Assembly (NCBI GenBank): GCA_016870865.1 | Contig: VGAC01000016.1 | Location: forward strand, 1-40,209 | From: Actinomycetota bacterium | GTDB taxonomy: Bacteria > Actinomycetota > Acidimicrobiia > Acidimicrobiales > Ilumatobacteraceae | Direction of reading: 5' to 3' | DNA length: 40,209 nucleotides | Shown here: positions 32,393-39,355 of the stretch, one piece after another | How the letters are laid out: the number at the start of each line of letters is the position of its first letter | Position numbering within the stretch: the stretch's first letter is position 1 | Notes under the pieces: model-generated | What the model saw: the letters and a program-made list of their open reading frames with translations, nothing else | The model's database searches: none | Told to the model about the DNA's origin: nothing | Made by a program: the position numbers and the translations under genes

Positions 32393-32998
32393 CTACTGCG
32401 GCAGATCCCACGGAGCCCAGCCGGAGCGGCGATACATGGCGTAAGCAGCAGTGGCGTTCGTTCGGGCGTCCAACAACTGCGAGGCATTCGTGATGCCAAG
32501 CGTGCCGAGGAATGCCTTGTTGGCCTCGAAATAGATCTGGAAAAGGCCAAGGCAACACCAGCTGTTCGCGACATGGTTCAGGCGACTTTCGCGGCGGGCG
32601 ATTTTGAGTGCTCTGCGTTGGAGTTTGTCGGGGAAAATTTCACGAATGATGGCTTCCGATGCGGCAGCGGACAGCCTTTTTTTCGGTATCACCAGCGTCT
32701 GGGGTTTCGCCTCTTTGGCCGCACCCAACCCCGGGCGGTTGAACGACGCTCCCTTGGGAACGCACAACTTCTGGCCGGGCAGGATGATCGTCCCGGCGGT
32801 GGCGTTGTTGGCCCTCAACAGGGCGGACAGACCAACGCCGGCGTAATCGGCGAGAAGGCTCCACGAGTCGCCGCGTGCGACAACAAAAGAGGTGCAGGCC
32901 GCAGAGGCCGACGACACCCCGACGCCGGGACCGACGGCGATGCCGAGGGCCAGGCCGATCGAGGCGATGAACCGAAACACGGGGGGTTGTTTGGTCAT
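32393..32998 (-). CDS. Secreted LysM protein with lytic-transglycosylase-like domain
   Basis: This 201-residue secreted protein has a signal peptide (residues 1-36, 'FIASIGLALGIAVGPGVGVS' then cleavage near ASA/AC), a LysM peptidoglycan-binding module ('FVVARGDSWSLLADYAGVGL' to 'PGQKLCVPKG', about 40-85) and a lysozyme-like/SLT domain (about 120-201). That domain contains a likely catalytic Glu in 'KIARRESRLN', then 'CCLGLFQIYF' and the C-terminal 'YAMYRRSGWAPWDL', as in many actinobacterial secreted SLT proteins. Start ATG 32998 has AAGGAG 7-8 nt upstream. It lies between tRNA-Arg and tRNA-Ser, all on the minus strand. Confidence 0.9.
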   Translation of the reverse strand: MTKQPPVFRFIASIGLALGIAVGPGVGVSSASAACTSFVVARGDSWSLLADYAGVGLSALLRANNATAGTIILPGQKLCVPKGASFNRPGLGAAKEAKPQTLVIPKKRLSAAASEAIIREIFPDKLQRRALKIARRESRLNHVANSWCCLGLFQIYFEANKAFLGTLGITNASQLLDARTNATAAYAMYRRSGWAPWDLPQ

Positions 32999-33103
32999 GA
33001 CCAGCTCCTTGCAGATTCCGCCCGCAAGACCCCAAAGGTCTACCCGTCGGTCGGGAGAAATGCAATGGGACAAGGAAAACCCAGTGTTTTCCGTGTGGAA
33101 AAG

Positions 33104-33195
33104 TGGCGGAGAGGGTGGGATTTGAACCCACGGTCCGCTTTAACACGGACAACGCCTTAGCAGGGCGCCCCATTCGGCCACTCTGGCACCTCTCC
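33104..33195 (-). tRNA. tRNA-Ser (anticodon GCT)
   Basis: The 92-nt gene includes encoded CCA and a long variable arm. The acceptor GGAGAGG pairs with CCTCTCC. The anticodon loop CTGCTAA gives anticodon GCT, decoding AGC/AGU. The T arm GTGGG/CCCAC carries loop TTCAAAT. The long variable arm and discriminator G agree with serine identity. Confidence 0.97.
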
Positions 33196-33304
33196 CGGGA
33201 CAGGCCGAGTCTACGTCGCGCCGACGGGTTCCGAACCAGGCCATCGCCGCGCAAGCCGGTGTCGCTGCCGGGTGCGGGCTAAAAACCCGAGTCCGCGATA
33301 CGCC

Positions 33305-33310
33305 TACTAT
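33305..33310 (+). promoter_or_regulatory. Candidate -10 box of the BMP transporter operon
   Basis: TACTAT at 33305-33310 would place the transcription start near 33317 and a roughly 30-nt leader with GGGGAGG before TTG 33348. A small CGGG-CCCG hairpin lies just upstream (about 33275-33290). No convincing -35 hexamer is visible at 17 bp. Confidence 0.35.
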
Positions 33311-33347
33311 CTGTATCGACGCATCCGCTACTTCCGGGGAGGAAAAA

Positions 33348-34625
33348 TTGAGCAAGCGTTTGAGCAAGAAGTGGCTGCCCTTGGCAGTCACGGTCGCTCT
33401 CGGTGTCGGTCTCGTTGCCTGTGGTGACGACGACAGTTCGAGCAGTGACGACACCACCGCAACCGCGGACACCACTGCCACGGCAGACACGACCGCGACC
33501 GCGGACACAACTGCGGCGCCCGTCGACTCGGCGGCTCCCGCCCCGAGCGCCGACTGGGCTGCAAACTTCACTCCGTGGGAGGGCTCGAAGCCCGTCGCCT
33601 GCGGACCCGAGGAAGGCCAGCCTCTCAAGGCTGCATGGGTGTACGTCGGTCCGATCAACGACGGTGGCTGGACACAGACACACGACGAAGGTCGCCAAGC
33701 GGTGCAAACACACTTCGGTGACAAAGTTGAAACCACATACAAGGAAAACGTGCCCGAGGGTGAGCAGGTTGGCCAGGTCATCGAAGACTTGATCGCCGAC
33801 GGCAACACCGTGATCTTCGGTACTTCGTTCGGATTCCAGGATGCGTTCGTCGCAGCGGCGGAAAAGCACCCCGACGTTTGCTTCGAATTCGCAACCGGCT
33901 TCAAGAGCGCACCGAACTTGTCGCAGTACTACGGCGCAGCCGAAGACACCGACTATCTCGCTGGCATGGCAGCAGGTGCTGCGACGAAGGTGGGCAAGAT
34001 CGGCTATCTCGCTTCGTTCGGGATTCCCGAAGTTGTTCGTGGTATCAACGCATTCACCTTGGGTGCGCGCGCTGTGAATCCTGATGCAACCGTGAAGATC
34101 GCGTGGGTCAACAGCTGGTTTGATCCGCCGGTCGAGCGCAAGCAGGCCGAAGCTCTCGTCACTGCCGGTGTCGATGTGCTGGGCATGAAGGGCGTCGACT
34201 CGCCGGCCACCGGGGATGCAGCCAAGGCTGCGGGCATTCCATGGGCCGGATACAACCGCGACAACAGCGCCAACTACGGCGACGTGTGGCTGACGGGCAC
34301 CCAGTACCACTGGGATGTCTACGAGATCCCGCGTCTGCAGCAGGTGCTCGATGGCACGTGGACTGCCGGCAACTACCACGGGACCATCGCCGATGGCTTC
34401 GTTGATATGTCAACCTACGGTGATCTCGTCTCGGAAGAGACGCGAACCAAGATCGAAGCAAAGAAGGCCGAACTGGCGGCAAACACCGGCGGTCAGTTCA
34501 CCGGTCCGATCATCGACAACTCGGGCAAGGAGCAGCTCGCTGCGGGCAAGCAACACACCTACGGAGAGTTGATGGCCATGCAGTACCTCGTCGAGGGAGT
34601 CGACGGAGAAATTCCGGCCGGCTGA
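33348..34625 (+). CDS. BMP/PnrA-family lipoprotein, ABC-importer substrate-binding protein
   Basis: This 425-residue lipoprotein has a type II signal with lipobox 'GVGLVACG', then an 18-bp-repeat-coded Asp/Thr/Ala linker (about residues 27-60). A basic-membrane-protein domain follows from 'LKAAWVYVGPINDGGWTQTH', with 'NTVIFGTSFGFQDAFVAAAE', 'KIGYLASFGIPEVVRGINAF' and 'SPATGDAAKAAGIPWAGYNR' as typical segments. PnrA/BmpA-like proteins usually bind purine nucleosides or related compounds. The start is TTG with GGGGAGGAAAAA directly upstream. A strong hairpin separates it from the ATPase gene. The ligand is inferred from family, not from pocket residues. Confidence 0.95.
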   Translation: MSKRLSKKWLPLAVTVALGVGLVACGDDDSSSSDDTTATADTTATADTTATADTTAAPVDSAAPAPSADWAANFTPWEGSKPVACGPEEGQPLKAAWVYVGPINDGGWTQTHDEGRQAVQTHFGDKVETTYKENVPEGEQVGQVIEDLIADGNTVIFGTSFGFQDAFVAAAEKHPDVCFEFATGFKSAPNLSQYYGAAEDTDYLAGMAAGAATKVGKIGYLASFGIPEVVRGINAFTLGARAVNPDATVKIAWVNSWFDPPVERKQAEALVTAGVDVLGMKGVDSPATGDAAKAAGIPWAGYNRDNSANYGDVWLTGTQYHWDVYEIPRLQQVLDGTWTAGNYHGTIADGFVDMSTYGDLVSEETRTKIEAKKAELAANTGGQFTGPIIDNSGKEQLAAGKQHTYGELMAMQYLVEGVDGEIPAG

Positions 34626-34655
34626 TTCTCAGCACAACACACCACATTTTGGTGG

Positions 34656-34683
34656 GAGGGGCGGGCCTTTGGGCCCGCCCCTC
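34656..34683 (+). terminator. Strong intercistronic hairpin after the binding-protein gene
   Basis: A 12-bp perfect GC-rich stem GAGGGGCGGGCC/GGCCCGCCCCTC with TTTG loop starts 31 bp after the binding-protein stop and ends 56 bp before the ATPase start. No immediate T-run follows; a TTTTT occurs about 15 nt later. It probably attenuates transcription or protects the 3' end so that binding protein exceeds the other components, a common arrangement in ABC-importer operons. Confidence 0.7.
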
Positions 34684-34739
34684 GGTGTTTCAACTAGTTT
34701 TTGCGTCGGATTCGAATTCGTCTGTGAGGGGCAAGAGAG

Positions 34740-36266
34740 ATGACGAACAGCGCGGTGCGCATGACGGGAGTCGTGAAACGATTTCCCGGGGTCATCGCCA
34801 ATGATGGTGTCAACTTCGAGGTGTTGAAGGGCGAGGTTCACGCCCTCTTGGGCGAGAACGGCGCGGGAAAGTCGACTCTGTCGAACATTCTCACGGGGCT
34901 GTACCGACCGGACGAAGGTTCGATCGACCTTGACGGTACGCCCGTGTCGTTCAGTTCACCGAAAGCGGCACTCGATGCGGGTATCGGCATGGTGCACCAA
35001 CACTTCCGACTGGTCGAACCTTTCACCGTCGCCGAAAACGTGATCCTCGGCAACCCCCAGACTGCCTTCGTGATCGACACCGATTCCACCGTCGAACGTG
35101 TCGCTGACTTGGCGAGGCGCTACGACATGGCGGTCGACCCGAACGCCAAGATCTGGCAGCTCAGCGTCGGCGAACAGCAGCGCGTCGAGATTCTCAAGGT
35201 GTTGTACCGCGGCGCCGGCGTGTTGATCCTCGACGAACCAACCGCGGTCCTCACACCCATCGAGGCCGAGGCTCTCTTCAAGACGTTGCGGGCAATGACG
35301 GCCGAAGGTCGCACCGTGATCTTCATTTCGCACAAACTCGACGAAGTGATGAGCGTCTCCGATCGCATCACGGTTCTTCGCGGCGGTCGCACGGTGGGAA
35401 CGGTCGCAACCAGGGATACCTCGACGCGCGAACTGGCCGGCATGATGGTGGGACGCAGTGTCGAGTTCTCGCGCGCCACACGACGCAACCCGGGTGATCC
35501 GGGCGACGTGGTGTTGTCACTCACCGACGTCAGCTGCGAGGACGACCGTGGGCGTGAGGCGCTGCACGGGATCGACGTCACCATTGGTCGGGGTGAAATC
35601 GTCGGGGTTGCCGGGGTCGCGGGCAATGGTCAGCGTGAACTGGCGGAGGTAATCGCCGGAATGCGCACTTTTACCTCCGGTCGCATCCTCGTTGGTGACA
35701 AACCCCTGGCGAACGGCCGCGCGCGGTCGGCGATCGCCGATGGTGTCGCACACGTACCCGAGGACCGCCTACACACCGGCCTTGCCGCAGGTCACTCGGT
35801 CGAAGACAACATCGCGCTGAAGAACTACCGCACGCCCCTGCTCTCACGGTTCGGAATGTTGAAGCGCAACGTCATCACGTCACAGGCCTGTGATCTGGTG
35901 ACGAGATACGACGTGAAGACCCCCGACACCGCGACACCGGTCCGACTGCTCTCGGGCGGCAACGTACAGAAGGTGTTGCTCGCCCGGGAGTTTTCGACGA
36001 AGCCGAAGGTTCTCATTGCAGCATCACCGACACGCGGTCTCGATGTCGGTGCCATCGAAACGGTTCGTCAGCGTCTCGTCGAGGCCGCCGACGATGGCGT
36101 GGGGATCCTGCTGATCTGTGAGGACCTGGAAGAAATCATGTCGCTCGCCGACCGCATAGTCGTCATGTACGAGGGACGCCTCGTCGCCGACATGCCCGCC
36201 GTCGGCGCGACACGCGAACAACTGGGCCTCCTCATGGGTGGTGCGACTCCGGAGACCTCACAATGA
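34740..36266 (+). CDS. ABC transporter ATP-binding protein, two-domain (nucleoside/simple-sugar type)
   Basis: This 508-residue protein has two ATPase domains. The first is complete: Walker A 'LLGENGAGKSTLSN', signature 'LSVGEQQRVEI' and Walker B 'VLILDEPTAVLTP'. In the second the Walker A is degenerate ('GVAGVAGNGQREL'), with 'LSGGNVQKVLLAREF' and 'IAASPTRGLDVGA', the usual condition in the BMP-linked NupA/RnsB class. It powers uptake with the two permeases downstream. The 3' end overlaps permease 1 by 4 bp (ATGA). ATG 34740 follows GAGGGGCAAGAGAG. Confidence 0.96.
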   Translation: MTNSAVRMTGVVKRFPGVIANDGVNFEVLKGEVHALLGENGAGKSTLSNILTGLYRPDEGSIDLDGTPVSFSSPKAALDAGIGMVHQHFRLVEPFTVAENVILGNPQTAFVIDTDSTVERVADLARRYDMAVDPNAKIWQLSVGEQQRVEILKVLYRGAGVLILDEPTAVLTPIEAEALFKTLRAMTAEGRTVIFISHKLDEVMSVSDRITVLRGGRTVGTVATRDTSTRELAGMMVGRSVEFSRATRRNPGDPGDVVLSLTDVSCEDDRGREALHGIDVTIGRGEIVGVAGVAGNGQRELAEVIAGMRTFTSGRILVGDKPLANGRARSAIADGVAHVPEDRLHTGLAAGHSVEDNIALKNYRTPLLSRFGMLKRNVITSQACDLVTRYDVKTPDTATPVRLLSGGNVQKVLLAREFSTKPKVLIAASPTRGLDVGAIETVRQRLVEAADDGVGILLICEDLEEIMSLADRIVVMYEGRLVADMPAVGATREQLGLLMGGATPETSQ

Positions 36267-37369
36267 GGTCACCTGTCCGGCTCGAGAGGCGGCTCACACA
36301 ACCGCGATGGCTCAACTCGGCGATCCCCGTTTTCTCGCTCATGGGCGCACTCGTCGTTGGCGCCGTCGTGCTGTTGGCGACGGGCAAGAACCCCCTGGAT
36401 GTGTACTGGCGCATCCTGGATCGCGGGTTCCTCTCCCAGAGGGCCGTCACCGGAACCCTGCGCACTGCCACTCCGCTCGCCTTCACCGGCATGTGCGCCG
36501 CGGCGGCTTTCCGGTTGGGCGTCATCAACATCGGTGGCGAGGGCCAGCTCTACATCGGTGCCGTTGGCGCCGCGCTCGTTGGTTTGTGGATCGGCGGTTC
36601 GGCCCCGGTTGGGATCACCATCATCGTCATGGTGCTCGCCGGCATGTTGTTCGGTGCCATGTACGCGTCGATCGTCGGCGTCCTGCGGTCGCAGTTCAAC
36701 ACGAACGAGATCATCACGTCTTTGATGATGAACTACGTCGCCGGAATCGTTCTCAATTATCTGATCTTCAATTCCCGCTCGTACTGGCGTGACCCGCGCT
36801 CGGTGGGCTTTCCGTCGGGCAAGCCTCTGGAGAAACGGACCTTCTGGCCCACTTACGAGGTCTTCAGCACGTCGGTGTCGTTCGGTTTTCTCCTCGCCAT
36901 CGCGGCGGCGATCGTGCTGTGGGTGGTCTACAAGCGCAGCCGCCTCGGTTTCGAGATCGGGATCATTGCCGACTCGCCTCGTGCTGCGCGCTACGTGGGG
37001 ATCCGTACCAAGTGGACGATCGTCGCCGTCACCGCCATGTCGGGTGCGCTCGCAGGACTCGGCGGCACGAGTCAGGTCGGCGACTTCGCGCACTACCTCG
37101 ACGCCAAAGGTCTGCAGTTGAACAATTTCGGCTACACCGGCATCGTCGTTGCCGCTCTGGCGCGGCTGAACCCGCTCGGTGCGATTCTCGTGGCCGTGTT
37201 GATGGGCGGACTCACGAACGCGGGTTACTCGCTGCAGGGACCCGACTTCCCCAGCGGTCTCGTCGGCACGCTCCAGGGTCTCATCCTCTTCACCGCAGTT
37301 GCCGGTGAGATCCTCACCAAATACCGGCTGCGATCGAACCGAAACGCGGTGAAGGCGGTGGCGGTGTGA
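36263..37369 (+). CDS. ABC transporter permease, BMP-type system, subunit 1
   Basis: This 368-residue inner-membrane permease has about nine to ten hydrophobic segments. Family segments include 'GVINIGGEGQLYIGAVGAAL', 'NEIITSLMMNYVAGIVLNYL' and 'ALAGLGGTSQVGDFAHYLD' with the adjoining 'LNNFGYTGIVVAALARLNPL'. This pattern matches YufP/NupB/RnsC-like nucleoside permeases. It overlaps the ATPase stop (ATGA) and the next permease (GTGA) by 4 bp each, so translation is coupled and a 1:1 permease ratio is expected. Confidence 0.95.
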   Translation: MRSPVRLERRLTQPRWLNSAIPVFSLMGALVVGAVVLLATGKNPLDVYWRILDRGFLSQRAVTGTLRTATPLAFTGMCAAAAFRLGVINIGGEGQLYIGAVGAALVGLWIGGSAPVGITIIVMVLAGMLFGAMYASIVGVLRSQFNTNEIITSLMMNYVAGIVLNYLIFNSRSYWRDPRSVGFPSGKPLEKRTFWPTYEVFSTSVSFGFLLAIAAAIVLWVVYKRSRLGFEIGIIADSPRAARYVGIRTKWTIVAVTAMSGALAGLGGTSQVGDFAHYLDAKGLQLNNFGYTGIVVAALARLNPLGAILVAVLMGGLTNAGYSLQGPDFPSGLVGTLQGLILFTAVAGEILTKYRLRSNRNAVKAVAV

Positions 37370-38325
37370 ACAGCAACCTCCTCGTCGTCATCGCGGCTTC
37401 GGCGATCTTCTATGGGACACCACTCTTCTTTGCCGCGCTGGGCGGCGTTTTCACCGAGCGAAGTGGCGTGTTGAACCTCGGCGTCGAAGGAATGATGTTG
37501 ATTGGTGGCGTCACCGCCGCGTGGTCGTCACTGCATGTGGGCGGCTCTGCATGGTTCACCGTCCTGGTTGCTCTTTGTATTGCCATGCTGGCCGGTTCGA
37601 TCCTTGCGTCACTCCACGCATTTCTTTGTGTCACCCTGAGGGCGAACCAGACGGTGGCGGGACTGTCGATCACGATCTTCGCCGGCGCGGTCGGTCTGTC
37701 GAGTTACTTCGCCAACATCTGGAAGGCCGCCCAAGATCCGGTTACGCGCCAGGTTCGCAAACTCGACGTCCTCGGCTTGGCTGATGCGCCAATCCTCGGA
37801 CCGCTGCTCTTCAACCACACGATTCTCACCTATCTCTCGTGGGTGATGTGTGCGGTTGCCTCGTGGTATCTCTTTCGCACGAAGATCGGTCTGCAAGTGC
37901 GCGCAGTCGGCGAATCACCCCAGACCGCCGATGCCATGGGCATCAGTGTCGTGAAGTACCGCTACATCCACACGATGCTCGGTGGCGCCCTCGCAGGACT
38001 CGGCGGCGCTTTCTACAGCCTCGCGATTGTGCCGACGTGGGTCGATGGCATGACAAAAGGTGCGGGCTGGATCGCCATCGCACTCGTCATTTTCGGCTTC
38101 TGGCGGCCGGGACTGACGCTCCTCGGTGCCTACCTGTTCGGTGCGTTGCAGTCGCTCGGCACCGTGCTCAAGGCACGCAGCTTCGACATTCCGGGCGATG
38201 TGCTCGACGCACTTCCGTTCGTGATGACGATCGTGGTACTCGTCCTCGTCTCCACTCGGTTCGCGCACAAGCGCATCGGAGCACCTGCCGCTCTCGGAGT
38301 GCCCTACGAGCGTGAAGAACGGTGA
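37366..38325 (+). CDS. ABC transporter permease, BMP-type system, subunit 2
   Basis: This 319-residue second permease of the importer matches the YufQ/NupC/RnsD class, with 'AALGGVFTERSGVLNLGVEG' at the N-terminus, 'LRANQTVAGLSITIFAGAVG' and 'GISVVKYRYIHTMLGGALAG' in the centre. It has eight to nine transmembrane segments. The GTG start overlaps the permease 1 stop (GTGA) and its own TGA overlaps the GTG of the Rieske gene, the last of three such 4-bp couplings in a row. Confidence 0.95.
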   Translation: MNSNLLVVIAASAIFYGTPLFFAALGGVFTERSGVLNLGVEGMMLIGGVTAAWSSLHVGGSAWFTVLVALCIAMLAGSILASLHAFLCVTLRANQTVAGLSITIFAGAVGLSSYFANIWKAAQDPVTRQVRKLDVLGLADAPILGPLLFNHTILTYLSWVMCAVASWYLFRTKIGLQVRAVGESPQTADAMGISVVKYRYIHTMLGGALAGLGGAFYSLAIVPTWVDGMTKGAGWIAIALVIFGFWRPGLTLLGAYLFGALQSLGTVLKARSFDIPGDVLDALPFVMTIVVLVLVSTRFAHKRIGAPAALGVPYEREER

Positions 38326-38333
38326 CGTCACCG
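38320..38333. promoter_or_regulatory. 14-bp perfect palindrome over the permease stop and Rieske start
   Basis: CGGTGACGTCACCG is a perfect 14-bp palindrome that contains both the GTG start (38322) of the oxygenase and the TGA stop (38323-38325) of the permease. A core TGACGTCA is present. It might be an operator or, less likely without a loop, a structured translation site. A few 14-bp palindromes are expected by chance per 40 kb, so its exact position is the only reason for notice. Confidence 0.3.
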
Positions 38334-39332
38334 AACTCGCTCACAAACACGTCGCCCGGTCTTCGGCGCGGTTGGTTGCCCATCGGCGGCCCCGACGAGT
38401 TCCCGCTCGACACTCCGATACGAGTCGAACTCCTGGGCGAGGGAGTGGTCGTGGTGCGCACCGGCGGCGGCGTCGTCGCATTTGCCGATCGTTGTTCGCA
38501 TCGCAATGCCCGGTTGAGTGACGGCCGCATCGTCGACGGGTGTCTCGAGTGCCCCTATCACGGGTGGCGGTTTGATACCAACGGCCGCTGTGCACACGTC
38601 CCGGCCCTGGGAGCCGGAGCAGCCGTTCCGCCGTCGGCCCACCTTGCGGGCTACCGCCTGCAGGAACGCTACGGACTCGTGTGGGTGGCCATCGAGGATC
38701 CAGTTGCCGATCTGCCCGAGGTTGCCGAATGGGACGACCCGACACTGCGCAGGATCTGGTTGCCCCCCGTGGTCATCAACGCCGCAGCGGGCCAGTTCGT
38801 CGACAACTTCCTCGACTTCGGCCACTTCCCGTTCGTTCATGCGGGCACCTTTGGTGCGGGTGAGGACGAGCACATCGGCGACTATGAGGTGAAACGTCGT
38901 GACGACGGTTGGGGTTTCGTCGTCGAGTATCCGCACATGATCCACAACAACGAAGACCCGCTCGTCAAGACGGGTGAACATCCGCTGGTTCAACCACGGA
39001 ACATGACGTACACATATGGTGCGCCGTTCACGATCGTTCTGCGACTCGAACTGCCGATCACCGGCATGGTGAACGTCCTCTTCACCGCACTGCAACCAAT
39101 GACAGAGTCAACCACGCGCGTCTACACGACGATGCTGCGCAACGACTGCGACACCGAGGAAGACACACGGCGTGCGATCGAGTACGAGTTCGACATCATG
39201 GCCGAGGACCTGGCGGTCATCGAGAAACTCTGGGACAAGGCGATTCCGTTCGACGTCGGCCAGGCCCACACGCGGGCCGATCGCAATACGGTGGAGTTCC
39301 GCCGCATCATGGCACGCCTCCTGTCGGCGTGA
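38322..39332 (+). CDS. Rieske non-haem iron oxygenase (VanA/pheophorbide-oxygenase-like)
   Basis: This 336-residue oxygenase alpha-subunit-like protein has a Rieske [2Fe-2S] centre from Cys58-x-His60 ('CSHRNARLSDG') and Cys77-x-x-His80 ('CPYHGWRF'). The mononuclear iron site is in 'VDNFLDFGHFPFVHAG' with His168 and His173. The size and motif spacing fit O- or N-demethylase/hydroxylase types rather than a classical ring dioxygenase. No reductase or ferredoxin partner is in the window. Its GTG start overlaps the permease stop, so it is translated with a BMP-type importer, which suggests that the imported compound or a derivative is its substrate (inference). Confidence 0.93.
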   Translation: MTSPNSLTNTSPGLRRGWLPIGGPDEFPLDTPIRVELLGEGVVVVRTGGGVVAFADRCSHRNARLSDGRIVDGCLECPYHGWRFDTNGRCAHVPALGAGAAVPPSAHLAGYRLQERYGLVWVAIEDPVADLPEVAEWDDPTLRRIWLPPVVINAAAGQFVDNFLDFGHFPFVHAGTFGAGEDEHIGDYEVKRRDDGWGFVVEYPHMIHNNEDPLVKTGEHPLVQPRNMTYTYGAPFTIVLRLELPITGMVNVLFTALQPMTESTTRVYTTMLRNDCDTEEDTRRAIEYEFDIMAEDLAVIEKLWDKAIPFDVGQAHTRADRNTVEFRRIMARLLSA

Positions 39333-39355
39333 CCCCCATCGCCTAAATTCAGACC

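Noticed and set aside
32253-33195. Genomic-island boundary at the tRNA-Arg or tRNA-Ser gene
   Set aside because: No integrase, excisionase, or repeated tRNA 3' segment was seen on either side.
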